From the NCBI RefSeq assembly GCF_000764185.1, contig NZ_JQEC01000027.1:1-64000 (forward strand): DNA of 64,000 nucleotides, read 5' to 3'. The translations under genes were made by a program, and so were the position numbers. Of this stretch, positions 6,736 through 15,973 are shown piece after piece. Source of the DNA: Colwellia psychrerythraea (GTDB lineage: Bacteria > Pseudomonadota > Gammaproteobacteria > Enterobacterales > Alteromonadaceae). How positions within the stretch are numbered: position 1 is the first letter of the stretch; the number at the start of each line of letters is the position of its first letter. The notes below the pieces were generated by a model, which saw only the letters and a list, made by a program, of their open reading frames with translations, was not told where the DNA came from and did no database searches.

Positions 6736-7641
6736 CTATTGATTAGTCATAGCTTCCTTTAAAAACTCTATTAACCATTTAACTTTTAACGGTACTTTTT
6801 CTTTGTATGCATGGACATAATAGATGTTGTGCTTTTTTCCTGTTAATTGCCCTAAAACAGCTTGTATTTTTCCTTCATTAATATGCTGTTTCACAAAAAC
6901 ATCAGGTAACAAAGCTATTCCCAAGCCAAGTGAAACTAGATCTAGAGCAATATTTGCACTATTAACTTCAAACTTTGGTTTTAAAAAAACTTCATACTCT
7001 GCACCCTTGTTATCTTTAAAGTAGTGGGTCAGATTCGTTGTTTGCCAACTAGTAGCTATAAAGGGCTGCTCTTTAATATTATCTAAAGTAACCGCTTTTT
7101 CCAACGAAGATAAATAGCTAGTTGAGGCAACTAATATTTCTTGGTGCTCACCAATTTTACTGGCTTTTAACTCACTGTCTTGAAGGTCCCCGACACGAAC
7201 AGCAATATCGATACCTTGTTTAATAATATCTAAATTACCATCATCAACAATAAGCTTGGGTTCAACTTGTGGAAACTGCTTATTAAAGCGTTTAAGTGCG
7301 GGTAACACAATGGGTTGAGCTAACGCCTGAGGTACGGTAATGCTCAAACTGCCTGTTGGTTGCTGTTTGATGTTATTAATTTCATCAATTGTTATATCAA
7401 GTAAGGTCTTTAACTCATCGCTTCGCTCCAATAATTTGTATCCGACACTCGTTAAGCTCAATGCCCTTGTTGAGCGGATCAATAGCTGCACCCCAAGGTG
7501 TTGCTCTAACCGAGTGATATATTGGCTAATGGCTGACTTTGTTAGCTCTAACGTCTCAGCCGCTGCTGTAAAACTACCTTGCTTTACGACTTCCCTAAAT
7601 ACCATTAATAAATGATACAGGTTCTTTTGTTTAATTTTCAT
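6736..7641 (-). CDS. LysR-family transcriptional regulator
   Basis: A 301-residue LysR regulator. An N-terminal winged HTH (VVKQGSFTAAAETLELTKSAISQYITRLEQHLGVQLL, residues 17-51) is followed by a periplasmic-binding-protein-like effector domain. It is of the CrgA-like subgroup (TRALSLTSVGYKLLERS). I chose ATG 7641, which matches the family start; the longer frame adds 12 residues. It is divergent from the SnoaL/hydrolase pair, with 88 bp between them, so it probably controls that unit and itself. The shared gap contains TTTATTGACAATTTATTTAA and ATAAAC, a possible LysR box. The effector is unknown. Confidence 0.85.
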   Translation of the reverse strand: MKIKQKNLYHLLMVFREVVKQGSFTAAAETLELTKSAISQYITRLEQHLGVQLLIRSTRALSLTSVGYKLLERSDELKTLLDITIDEINNIKQQPTGSLSITVPQALAQPIVLPALKRFNKQFPQVEPKLIVDDGNLDIIKQGIDIAVRVGDLQDSELKASKIGEHQEILVASTSYLSSLEKAVTLDNIKEQPFIATSWQTTNLTHYFKDNKGAEYEVFLKPKFEVNSANIALDLVSLGLGIALLPDVFVKQHINEGKIQAVLGQLTGKKHNIYYVHAYKEKVPLKVKWLIEFLKEAMTNQ

Positions 7642-7729
7642 AAACAATAAGTTAACAAAACCTATGTTTATTGACAATTTATTTAACTATAAACTTGTCT
7701 TTCGGCTCATTTAACGACAAGAAAAAACA

Positions 7730-8107
7730 ATGATGACAATAGATAACACTAAAGCAGAAATATTAACGGCCAGTAAAAAATGGATAGCGGCATTTAACAT
7801 AGGTGACATTAATTATTGCTCTGAGCAATATCTAGAGCAAGCCGTTATGGATGCCAGACCAATGGGGCAATATAAAGGTCGTACGGAGATTTATGATTTC
7901 TGGCAAAACTTTGTCACGAGTACAGGGGCAACTAACCTCATTTACACAGACGTGCATATTGAAGTAATTGATAAGGATAGCGCTAAGTTATCTGCAAAGT
8001 GGTCAATGAATGTTGGTAAGGGGTTTATCACTAAAGAATTTTGGGTCAAAAAAGACGGTGTTTGGCGTTTCTCTGAAGATGATTTTACCGTTGAAGAGCA
8101 ATTTTAA
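7730..8107 (+). CDS. SnoaL-like/NTF2-fold (DUF4440-type) protein
   Basis: A 125-residue protein of the NTF2-like superfamily. It has the usual N-terminal helix (ILTASKKWIAAFNIGDINYCSEQYLEQAVMDA), the GRTEIYDFWQNF helix and a curved beta sheet ending in WRFSEDDF. Relatives include small cyclases, isomerases and stress-linked binding proteins. It is the first gene after the divergent LysR regulator, and the secreted hydrolase starts 19 bp after its stop, so the two are likely co-transcribed. No catalytic residue set can be assigned. Confidence 0.72.
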   Translation: MMTIDNTKAEILTASKKWIAAFNIGDINYCSEQYLEQAVMDARPMGQYKGRTEIYDFWQNFVTSTGATNLIYTDVHIEVIDKDSAKLSAKWSMNVGKGFITKEFWVKKDGVWRFSEDDFTVEEQF

Positions 8108-8126
8108 AACTAATAAGGGTGAAGCA

Positions 8127-8981
8127 ATGAGAAAACAGTTATCAGTAGTATTTTGCAGCCTGATAATTACTTTAATAAGTAGTTTACCAATCAATGCACA
8201 ACCGAATAATTCAATAAAAATAGAGAGTAACGTGATGAAACCAACAAAAGAAACTTATTTATTAGTCCACTCAGCTTGGTTAGGTGGCTGGCAATGGCAA
8301 GGGGTTACTGCAGCACTAACAGAAGAAGGTCATCAAGTTATCGCCCCTGACTTACCCGGTCATGGCAGTGATAACACGCCAGCAGCAGAAATCACCATGG
8401 ATTCCTATGTGAGAACGTTAACGGATATTTTAGACAAACAAGATCGACCCGTTATTCTTGTTGGCCATAGCTTTAATGGTATCACGGTTAGTCGTGCAGC
8501 AGAGTTAAGACCAAATAAAGTAAAAGGCGTTGTTTATCTGAGTGCTTTTTTATTACCTGAAGGTGGCTCATTTATTAAGGCAGTACAAGGTGTTGAAGGC
8601 TCCACAGCAGTAGATAACTTTTATCTTTCAGAGGATGAATCTTATGCTCTGGTTAAAGAAGATGAAATTCAAAATGCTTTTGCCCATGATATTCCTGAAG
8701 AAGCTTTCGCCACAGCCAAGCCTTATATAGTAGCGGAGCCCGCTGCTCCTCTAATGTATGAGCTTGAAATTACAAAACAGAATTTTGGCAAGCTAGCCAA
8801 GTATTATATTGAGTGTACTCAAGATAGAGCAATACCCATTGCTGTTCAACGTGCTATGTACACTGGAAAAGTTAAGAAAAGTTATAGTATTGCGAGTAGC
8901 CATACTCCTAACTTTTCACAACCCAGAAAGCTAGCATCAATTTTACTTTCAATTTCTGAAGACTTAACAAGCGATAAATAG
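8127..8981 (+). CDS. Secreted alpha/beta hydrolase (methylesterase/hydroxynitrile-lyase type)
   Basis: A 284-residue alpha/beta hydrolase with an N-terminal signal peptide (hydrophobic core VVFCSLIITLISSL, cut after INAQ). The oxyanion loop is VHSAWLGGW and the nucleophile elbow is GHSFNG (Ser catalytic). A C-terminal SSHTPNFSQPRKLA supplies the catalytic His in the context seen in plant methylesterases and their bacterial relatives. ATG 8127 is preceded by AAGGGTGAAGC, and the longer frame overlaps the upstream gene. It probably acts on small esters in the periplasm; the substrate is not known. A terminator hairpin follows at once. Confidence 0.8.
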   Translation: MRKQLSVVFCSLIITLISSLPINAQPNNSIKIESNVMKPTKETYLLVHSAWLGGWQWQGVTAALTEEGHQVIAPDLPGHGSDNTPAAEITMDSYVRTLTDILDKQDRPVILVGHSFNGITVSRAAELRPNKVKGVVYLSAFLLPEGGSFIKAVQGVEGSTAVDNFYLSEDESYALVKEDEIQNAFAHDIPEEAFATAKPYIVAEPAAPLMYELEITKQNFGKLAKYYIECTQDRAIPIAVQRAMYTGKVKKSYSIASSHTPNFSQPRKLASILLSISEDLTSDK

Positions 8982-8984
8982 TTA

Positions 8985-9009
8985 AAAATGGGTCCATTGG
9001 ACCCATTTT
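8985..9009 (+). terminator. Hairpin terminator after the hydrolase
   Basis: AAAATGGGTCC (8985-8995) pairs perfectly with GGACCCATTTT (8999-9009) around ATT. It separates the SnoaL/hydrolase unit from the RidA gene that starts at 9046, so read-through into ridA would be partial. Confidence 0.7.
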
Positions 9010-9045
9010 CATTGATGTTTATTTATTATAAAACCGGATATATAC

Positions 9046-9432
9046 ATGAATAAAACCTGGAACCCCAATAGCGTTCACCCGCCTAAAGCTGATTATAATC
9101 ATTGCGTATTAGTTGAAGCTGGCAGTCAAACGCTACATATTGCCGGCCAATTAGGTATCACCCCCAGTGGTGAATTATTGACTAGTGTCGAAGATCAAGT
9201 TGTTCAGGCTTGGAAAAATGTTCAAGCAGTATTAATTGCCAACGATATGAAGCTTAAAGATCTCGTTAGCGTCAGACTTTACCTAACAGACAGAGAAAGC
9301 CTAGCTAGTTACGCTAAAGCCAAGCAAAGACTATTTGATATCAGTGGATTGCCAATCACCTTAATTTTTGTTGCGGGTTTATTTGATCCACTCTGGAAGG
9401 TTGAGATTGAAGCGCAGGCGGCAAAAAGATAA
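9046..9432 (+). CDS. RidA/YjgF-family protein lacking the canonical arginine
   Basis: A 128-residue Rid-family protein. Family features are HIAGQLG, the DQVVQAWKNVQAVL helix, VSVRLYLTD and the C-terminal KVEIEAQAA strand. Canonical RidA deaminates reactive enamines/imines using an Arg in a P-x-R-S/T-x-V motif. Here the equivalent segment reads LPITLIFVAGL, so that Arg is absent and the protein likely belongs to a Rid subgroup without imine deaminase activity. It follows the hydrolase terminator and may have its own promoter. Confidence 0.8.
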   Translation: MNKTWNPNSVHPPKADYNHCVLVEAGSQTLHIAGQLGITPSGELLTSVEDQVVQAWKNVQAVLIANDMKLKDLVSVRLYLTDRESLASYAKAKQRLFDISGLPITLIFVAGLFDPLWKVEIEAQAAKR

Positions 9433-9514
9433 ACCTGTTGGCTAAGGCAATGAGAACTTAGTAATTAACAAACTTAGGGCCATATTTTCCTTACATGTAT
9501 TGCACTAAGAAGCC

Positions 9515-9551
9515 ACTTGATACTTTGGTTATGGTTAACTAAGTATCAAGT
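9515..9551. terminator. Hairpin in a convergent gap
   Basis: ACTTGATACTT (9515-9525) pairs perfectly with AAGTATCAAGT (9541-9551), followed by ACTTTTAAT. It lies between ridA (+) and the amylase (-) and can serve as a terminator for the plus strand. Confidence 0.5.
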
Positions 9552-9603
9552 ACTTTTAATAATATTTACTGAAAATTAACAGCTGAAGTTATATGACTAA
9601 TAA

Positions 9604-11436
9604 CTACTTCAGCTGATAAATGGCAAAGCTCAACCCTGATATTTCATCAATTTTTCCAGCTTGGTCTGAACGATACAGCAACTTTGCCTTTGCTTGCTCT
9701 GTTAACACATTCAAATTTTTCACATCAGTCGCGGTATTAAACACAACTAATAAATTTTGTGTCTTGCTCGAATTTGTCGCTTTCATTTGACGTGTAATAG
9801 CAAAAACCCCCGGTTTATCTTGCGAATAAACAACCGACTGTTCACCAAAACGTAACGCTGGGTACTGCTGATATAGCTGAGAATACTTAGCAAAACTTTG
9901 ATAAAGCGGATGATTGATATCAAAGTTATCGTCTGCTGTGGTGCTATCCGTTGCTAATAAATCATCATCATTATAACTGCCAACAAGAGACGGCATCATA
10001 TCTTGGCGTGAAGCTTGATCACCACCATCACCAACAAAACCTTGCTCATCTCCATAATAAATAACCGGAACACCGCGACTAAAGAACATCATCGCATGCG
10101 CTAACAAGTTACGTTGAATTTGTGCTTGTTCATTATAGTTATAAGGGCTTTGTTTAAGTGAGTAAGCAAAGCGCCCCATGTCATGATTACCAGTAAAGTT
10201 AACTAATTGATTGGCATTGGCATTGCGCATACTTTTAAGGCCAAGGTCTTTATGTTCAGTTTGATAAAAATGATCTTTTGCAAATAATTGCGCCAATACG
10301 TCTGTGCCCTGCTGTTCAACCAAGCTTTTTGTCATTGCGCCTTGAAAAGCAAAGTCTAATACGGATGGGATTTTGGCTTCAGTGGTAAAGCGACTTAAAT
10401 TCTCAGGTTCAAAACTATACACCTCACCAAACATGAAAAAATTATCTATTCCTTGTGTTTTAGCATGCTGCATTAATGCTGGTGAGAATTGTTGCCAAAA
10501 CTCTATATTGACATGTTTAACGGTATCAATACGAAAGCCATCAGGCTTAAACTCATCAATGATATCTTTGTAAATATCGACCATGCCATGAACAACACTG
10601 GCTTTTTGAGTATATAAGTCATCAAGACCAGCGAAGTCACCACGTACTGAGCTTTCACCACGCCAAAATGAATCACCTTGGTTGTGATAGACACCCATGT
10701 CATTAAGCCAGTTGGGAAATTTTATTGTTTCATCGCCCGTTGGAATTAATGGCGTGTAATGTTTGCCTATCGCAAGTTGTGCCATTGAAATAAAGGGACA
10801 ATCATTGCCTTTATTTTTACCACCATCAACAATCCAACCTAAGCCATCTTCGCCGTGACATTCTTTGTACTTGATCACGTCAGCAGTATGGTTGGTAATA
10901 ATATCGAAAAATACTTTAATATTGCGCTTGTGTGCTTGCTCAATAAAATTTTTCAGCTCTGCGTTACTGCCAAGATGAGGGTCAATTTCAGTAAAATCTA
11001 ATATCCAATAACCATGATATCCTGAAGTCCCTGCTTGCATCGCACGATTACGCAATACTGGCGTTAACCAAATAGCACTTACGCCCATATTATCAAGGTA
11101 AGGTAATTTTTCAGTTAGCCCTGCTAAGTCACCGCCGTGATACATACCTTTATGACTTTTATCAAAACCTCCGTGAGAAACGCTACGTTTTATATCATTG
11201 GCTGCAGCACCTAAATCATTGCTGCTATCACCATTATAAAAACGATCCGGTAAAACAAAGTAAAAGACTTCTTCTTGAAAATCACGTTGTTGATAAGGTG
11301 CTAACGTTGCTGCTTTTGCAGTTAATTTTTCTGATAGCTTTGGTATTAGCTTAGCTTCGCTTGCCTGGCTTACTCCTGATGTGAAACATGCCAAGCTTAT
11401 TGCTGCTAGTGCCGTACATTTACTGAAAAAATTCAT
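9604..11436 (-). CDS. Secreted GH13 alpha-amylase family enzyme
   Basis: A 610-residue GH13 glycoside hydrolase with a signal peptide (FFSKCTALAAISLACFTSGVSQASE). The (beta/alpha)8 motifs appear in order: DIITNHTAD, the nucleophile D304 in GFRIDTVKHV, the acid/base E338 in FGEVYS, and D419 in GNHDMGRF. It should cut alpha-1,4-glucans or maltodextrins in the periplasm or outside the cell. It lies 60 bp downstream of a second GH13 gene on the same strand, so the two form an operon in the maltodextrin locus. Exact specificity (amylase or cyclomaltodextrinase-like) cannot be settled by eye. Confidence 0.88.
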   Translation of the reverse strand: MNFFSKCTALAAISLACFTSGVSQASEAKLIPKLSEKLTAKAATLAPYQQRDFQEEVFYFVLPDRFYNGDSSNDLGAAANDIKRSVSHGGFDKSHKGMYHGGDLAGLTEKLPYLDNMGVSAIWLTPVLRNRAMQAGTSGYHGYWILDFTEIDPHLGSNAELKNFIEQAHKRNIKVFFDIITNHTADVIKYKECHGEDGLGWIVDGGKNKGNDCPFISMAQLAIGKHYTPLIPTGDETIKFPNWLNDMGVYHNQGDSFWRGESSVRGDFAGLDDLYTQKASVVHGMVDIYKDIIDEFKPDGFRIDTVKHVNIEFWQQFSPALMQHAKTQGIDNFFMFGEVYSFEPENLSRFTTEAKIPSVLDFAFQGAMTKSLVEQQGTDVLAQLFAKDHFYQTEHKDLGLKSMRNANANQLVNFTGNHDMGRFAYSLKQSPYNYNEQAQIQRNLLAHAMMFFSRGVPVIYYGDEQGFVGDGGDQASRQDMMPSLVGSYNDDDLLATDSTTADDNFDINHPLYQSFAKYSQLYQQYPALRFGEQSVVYSQDKPGVFAITRQMKATNSSKTQNLLVVFNTATDVKNLNVLTEQAKAKLLYRSDQAGKIDEISGLSFAIYQLK

Positions 11437-11496
11437 ATAAATTCTCTTTGTGCATTTACCGTAATTACGTTACTGACATTACTGATGCTAAATCAT

Positions 11497-13149
11497 TTAG
11501 CTTACTGTTCTAGTCTTCGGCTCTAATTTGCAGTAAAAGCAGCCAAAAGCAGGTAACTGTAATTCGCCATCAACAGTGGTTGCACTTGTTAGCTTATGCC
11601 CTGATACCGCAACTAGGCTATCGCTTTGTTGAGTTAGAGAAGATAAAGCCACTGTTTGGCTTTGCTCACTAAAGTTAAAACAGACTAATAACTGCTCACC
11701 TTGGTATTGACGGATAAAGGCAAGGTTAGGCTCAGGGATATCAATAAATTTGATATCACCATAACGCAAAGCAGGTTGCTCTTTGCGCCAGCGATTAAAG
11801 TGACGGTAGCTATTTAACACTGAATCAATCGCTTCATCTTGAACATCTACTGATTTAGAAAAATGTTCGCTTGCTACTGGTAACCAAGGTTTACCTTCAC
11901 TAAAACCGGCATTAACAGCGTTTTTCTGCCATGGATGCGGCGTTCTGCAACCATCTCGACCTTTGAACTGTGGCCAAAAGGTTATGCCATAAGGGTCTTG
12001 AATATCTTCAAAGGCAATATCTGCTTCTGTTAAACCTAACTCTTCACCTTGATAGCTACAAATACTACCGCGTAATGATGAAATCATCGCAAAAAGCATT
12101 TTAGCAAAATCTTTACTGTTAAAGCCGCCCCACCTTGTAACAACACGCGCTACATCGTGATTTGAAATAGACCAGCATGGCCACCCATCTGAAACACGCG
12201 ATTCAAGCGTCTCTACTACTTGTTTAATATAACTCGCACTGAAGTTATCGGTTAATAAATCAAAGCTATAACCCATATGCAAACGGTGATCGCCTTGGGT
12301 ATATTCTGCCATGGTTTTTAAGGAGTCTTCTGAAGATATTTCACCTAATGCCACAGTACCTGGATACTGGTCAAGCAGAGTGCGAATATCCTCCATGAAA
12401 CCGAGGTTTTCATCTTGGGTATTATTAAAGTAATGATACTGATACGCGTATGGATTTTTCTCATCAAAACCTATGCTTGTTCTTAATGCTTTAGGCTTAG
12501 CTGGGTTATCACGTAATTGAGCATCATGGTAACAAAAGTTAATAGCATCAAGACGGAAACCATCAACACCACGTTTAAGCCAAAACTCAATATTGTCTAA
12601 CACGGCTTGACGCACATCTGGGTTATGGAAGTTTAAGTCTGGCTGGCTAGTTAGAAAGTTATGCAGGTAATATTGTTGACGCCTAGGATCCCAAGTCCAG
12701 CCTGTTCCACCAAATATAGATAACCAATTGTTCGGTGCAGTGCCATCTTCTTTGGCATCACTCCATACATACCAGTCAGCTTTATCGTTACTTTGATCTT
12801 CACGTGAATCAACAAACCATTGATGTTGATCAGAGGTATGACTAAGCACCTGATCAATCATGATTTTAATGCCAAGCGCATGTGCTTTAAGCACAAGTTC
12901 ATCAAAGTCCGCTAGGGTACCAAAGATAGGATCGATATCACGATAGTCGCTAATATCATAACCAAAGTCTTTCATTGGAGATTTGAAAAAAGGCGAGATC
13001 CAAATAGCATCAACGCCTAAGCTAGCAATATAATCTAACTTACTAATGATTCCTGGCAAATCGCCTATACCGTCCTGATTAGCATCATAGAAGCTACGCG
13101 GATAAATCTGATAAATTACCGCGCCACGCCACCACATTTGTTCATTCAT
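11497..13149 (-). CDS. Cytoplasmic GH13 alpha-glucosidase
   Basis: A 550-residue GH13 enzyme without a signal peptide, most like the oligosaccharide alpha-glucosidases (GH13_23 type). It has the family N-terminus WWRGAVIYQIYPRSFYDANQ, nucleophile D201 in GVDGFRLDAINF, acid/base E270 in ALGEIS and D332 in ISNHDVARV. It would release glucose from imported maltose or maltodextrins, feeding glucokinase. I chose ATG 13149 (MNEQMWW) as in the family; the longer frame adds 19 unlikely residues. Its upstream region holds three CATACGTATG-type operators, so MalR control is expected. Confidence 0.88.
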   Translation of the reverse strand: MNEQMWWRGAVIYQIYPRSFYDANQDGIGDLPGIISKLDYIASLGVDAIWISPFFKSPMKDFGYDISDYRDIDPIFGTLADFDELVLKAHALGIKIMIDQVLSHTSDQHQWFVDSREDQSNDKADWYVWSDAKEDGTAPNNWLSIFGGTGWTWDPRRQQYYLHNFLTSQPDLNFHNPDVRQAVLDNIEFWLKRGVDGFRLDAINFCYHDAQLRDNPAKPKALRTSIGFDEKNPYAYQYHYFNNTQDENLGFMEDIRTLLDQYPGTVALGEISSEDSLKTMAEYTQGDHRLHMGYSFDLLTDNFSASYIKQVVETLESRVSDGWPCWSISNHDVARVVTRWGGFNSKDFAKMLFAMISSLRGSICSYQGEELGLTEADIAFEDIQDPYGITFWPQFKGRDGCRTPHPWQKNAVNAGFSEGKPWLPVASEHFSKSVDVQDEAIDSVLNSYRHFNRWRKEQPALRYGDIKFIDIPEPNLAFIRQYQGEQLLVCFNFSEQSQTVALSSLTQQSDSLVAVSGHKLTSATTVDGELQLPAFGCFYCKLEPKTRTVS

Positions 13150-13270
13150 TTGAAAACCCCAACACTGATACTTGCTCGTTTGCTGACAGCTTTTATCAAC
13201 AGTCATTATTCAAGCACTTAATAATTCTTTCAAATAAGAATACGCAATTAAAAACTCAGCTGAAAGGCTT

Positions 13271-13284
13271 TGCATACGTATGTA
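13271..13284. promoter_or_regulatory. MalR/LacI-type operator 1
   Basis: TGCATACGTATGTA is a palindrome around CATACGTATG. It is nearest the GH13 glucosidase in the divergent gap 13150-13429. LacI-family regulators bind such even palindromes with a central CG, and the LacI gene of this locus is at 18847. Confidence 0.75.
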
Positions 13285-13301
13285 TTGCCTTTGTTAAAAA
13301 A

Positions 13302-13315
13302 TACATACGTATGTA
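13302..13315. promoter_or_regulatory. MalR/LacI-type operator 2
   Basis: TACATACGTATGTA is a perfect 14-bp palindrome in the middle of the divergent gap. Its spacing from operator 1 is 31 bp, about three helical turns, which would allow cooperative binding on one DNA face. Confidence 0.78.
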
Positions 13316-13341
13316 ATGCTTATTCAATCTTTACTCTGGTT

Positions 13342-13355
13342 TGCATACGTATTCA
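13342..13355. promoter_or_regulatory. MalR/LacI-type operator 3
   Basis: TGCATACGTATTCA keeps the left half and the central ACGTAT but is degenerate on the right. It lies 40 bp from operator 2, on the side of the GH31 gene. Confidence 0.7.
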
Positions 13356-13429
13356 AGATGTTGCACAGCTTATACTAAGGTTATTATCAACAGCACTATC
13401 GTCTTCACATCAACTTTAAGGGTATTGTT

Positions 13430-15970
13430 TTGCGTCTATTCACCTTGAAACACTGCACAGCTTACTTATTAACAAGTTTAATAAGCTGCTTACTCATCTC
13501 ACCCCAATCATTGGCAAGTAATACAAATTATCTAAGTCACAAGTTAAAAGGTAATACGGTTGTTATCACCACGAATTTAGCGACAGTCACTTTAGATGCT
13601 TATGGCGAAGGCGCCATAGCAGCACACTATCAACCACTGGATAAAAAACTTCCTGCAAGTCAGCTACCCTCGTTTGCTATCAAGGAACAGGCGATGAATA
13701 GCAGCTTTGTTATTACAGAAGATAATAAACAGCTGACACTGACTTCGAACAAACTGAGCGCTGTTATCAACAAAACCCCTTTTTCTATTAGCTACTACCA
13801 GAAAGATAACAGCCAAAAAAACAGGTTACTCATCGCCGAACAGCAAGGATTTTTTAGCGGTACTGTAAATGAAGTCAAAGAAATTCCTGCTAGCGAAGGC
13901 AGTACTGTAAGCAAAATAATCAAAGAATCGCCGGTGCAAGGTTTTCGCTTTCACTTAAACGACAAGGAAAAACTACTCGGGGGTGGCGAACGTGTATTAG
14001 GCATGGACAGGCGCGGCCATAGCTTCCCTCTTTATAATCGTGCGCATTACGGCTATACCACTCACTCCCAGCAAATGAACTTCTCTATACCTGCGGTAAT
14101 GTCGAGTGAAAAATACATAGTGTTATTCGATAACTCCGCTAAGGGTTATATGGATTTAGCTAAAAAGGAAAAAAACACCCTCGAGTTTTCTGCCGTTGCG
14201 GGTCGTATGGCTTATATTGTTTTTTCCGCTGATACTTACCCTAAATTACTCAATAACTATGTTGATGTTACCGGCAAACAGCCTTTACCACCGCGCTGGT
14301 CTTTAGGTAATTATGCTTCACGTTTTGGCTATCGCTCAGAAGCAGAAGTTAGAGCAACGGTAAATAAATTTATTGATTTAGACTTCCCTCTTGATGCGCT
14401 GATTTTAGATTTATATTGGTTTGGTAAAGATATTAAAGGTCATATGGGCAATTTAGCATGGGATAAAAACGCCTTCCCTGAGCCTGAGAAAATGATCAGT
14501 GATATTAAAGATCAAGGCGTAAAAACTATTTTGATCACTGAACCCTTTGTACTGAGCACCTCCAGTAAGTGGCAGGATGCGGTTAAGCAACAAGCATTAG
14601 CGACAGATGCACAGGGAAAGGCTAAACAATTTGATTTTTACTTTGGCAATACCGGTTTGGTTGATGTCTTTAGTGGCAAAGGTCAACAATGGTTTAACGA
14701 TATTTACCAGCAGCTTTACCAACAAGGCGTCACTGGTTGGTGGGGTGATTTAGGTGAGCCAGAAGTTCACCCAAGCGATACCTTACATACCCTCAGCGAT
14801 GGCAGCGTAGTTAATGCTGACGCTATTCATAATGTTTACGGCCATCAATGGGCCAAAATGGTTTTTGACAATCAACTTAAGATGAGTCCAGACCAGAGAC
14901 CCTTTATCCTAATGCGCTCAGGTTTTTCTGGTTCACAGCGTTATGGCATGATCCCTTGGACTGGTGATGTTAGTCGTTCGTGGGATGGCTTAAAGCCGCA
15001 AGTAGAATTGAGCTTACAGATGAGCTTGCTTGGCATGGCTTATACTCACTCTGATTTAGGCGGTTTTGCTGGTGGCGAGACCTTTGATCAAGAAATGTAT
15101 ATACGCTGGTTACAGTACGGTGTTTTTCAGCCTATTTATCGCCCTCACGCTCAAGATAACATTGCTCCTGAAGTTGTTTTTCATGACAAACAAACCCAAG
15201 ACATTCTTCGAAAATTCATCAAACTAAGATATAAACTACTGCCATATAATTACAGCTTAGCTTATCAAAATAGCCTTACGGGTATGCCATTAATGCGCCC
15301 GCTTTTCTTTGAGCAAGAATTTAAGCAAGAAAGCGACTCAGCTTCATTTGATAACGTTAGTAGTTACCTTTGGGGAGATGCATTTTTAGTAACGCCTGTA
15401 GTATCAGCTAATGTCAGCTCTGTAGATGTTAACTTACCTGCCGGTGTTTGGTTTGACTATTTCACCAGTGACAATAAACCCGCTAAAAAGTATCAGGGCA
15501 ATCAAACGATAAACTTAGCAACACGCTTAGAAACGCTACCCGTACTTGTACGCGGCGGTGCATTCATTCCTATGATTGATGATATTCAGTCTACCCAAGA
15601 TTATGACCCCTGCAAATTAACCGTACATTATTATGCTGATAGTTCAGTCTCTTCCGCTGATTATGAAATGTATGAAGATGATGGCGAAACTTATCAAGCT
15701 ATTGAAAAAGGTTTATTTGAATTATTAAAATTTTCAGCTAAGCAGCAAAAAAAGCAATTAACCATAAATATTAATCGTACCGGCAAGGGTTATAACGGTA
15801 TGCCACAAGCGCGCATCATGACCTTGGTTATTCATAATATAGCGCAACCCCCCAATAAAATTAGCTTGAACAATAAAGTGATAAATAATGCTATGTGGCA
15901 AAACAAAAGCAATACCTTAACGGTCACTTTTACTTGGCAACATCAACCTCTAACCTTAACGATACAATAA
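13430..15970 (+). CDS. Secreted GH31 alpha-glucosidase
   Basis: An 846-residue GH31 enzyme with a signal peptide (AYLLTSLISCLLISPQSLAS). The N-terminal galactose-mutarotase-like domain is followed by the (beta/alpha)8 barrel: LDALILDLYWFG, nucleophile D440 in GWWGDLGEPE, acid/base D513 in WTGDVSRSW, and a HSDLGGFAGG loop. C-terminal beta domains end the protein. It should trim glucose from maltodextrins in the periplasm. The start is TTG 13430 with AAGGGT upstream. The gene is divergent from the GH13 pair across three operators, and its stop lies 3 bp before the glucokinase start. Confidence 0.9.
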   Translation: MRLFTLKHCTAYLLTSLISCLLISPQSLASNTNYLSHKLKGNTVVITTNLATVTLDAYGEGAIAAHYQPLDKKLPASQLPSFAIKEQAMNSSFVITEDNKQLTLTSNKLSAVINKTPFSISYYQKDNSQKNRLLIAEQQGFFSGTVNEVKEIPASEGSTVSKIIKESPVQGFRFHLNDKEKLLGGGERVLGMDRRGHSFPLYNRAHYGYTTHSQQMNFSIPAVMSSEKYIVLFDNSAKGYMDLAKKEKNTLEFSAVAGRMAYIVFSADTYPKLLNNYVDVTGKQPLPPRWSLGNYASRFGYRSEAEVRATVNKFIDLDFPLDALILDLYWFGKDIKGHMGNLAWDKNAFPEPEKMISDIKDQGVKTILITEPFVLSTSSKWQDAVKQQALATDAQGKAKQFDFYFGNTGLVDVFSGKGQQWFNDIYQQLYQQGVTGWWGDLGEPEVHPSDTLHTLSDGSVVNADAIHNVYGHQWAKMVFDNQLKMSPDQRPFILMRSGFSGSQRYGMIPWTGDVSRSWDGLKPQVELSLQMSLLGMAYTHSDLGGFAGGETFDQEMYIRWLQYGVFQPIYRPHAQDNIAPEVVFHDKQTQDILRKFIKLRYKLLPYNYSLAYQNSLTGMPLMRPLFFEQEFKQESDSASFDNVSSYLWGDAFLVTPVVSANVSSVDVNLPAGVWFDYFTSDNKPAKKYQGNQTINLATRLETLPVLVRGGAFIPMIDDIQSTQDYDPCKLTVHYYADSSVSSADYEMYEDDGETYQAIEKGLFELLKFSAKQQKKQLTININRTGKGYNGMPQARIMTLVIHNIAQPPNKISLNNKVINNAMWQNKSNTLTVTFTWQHQPLTLTIQ

Positions 15971-15973
15971 GTA

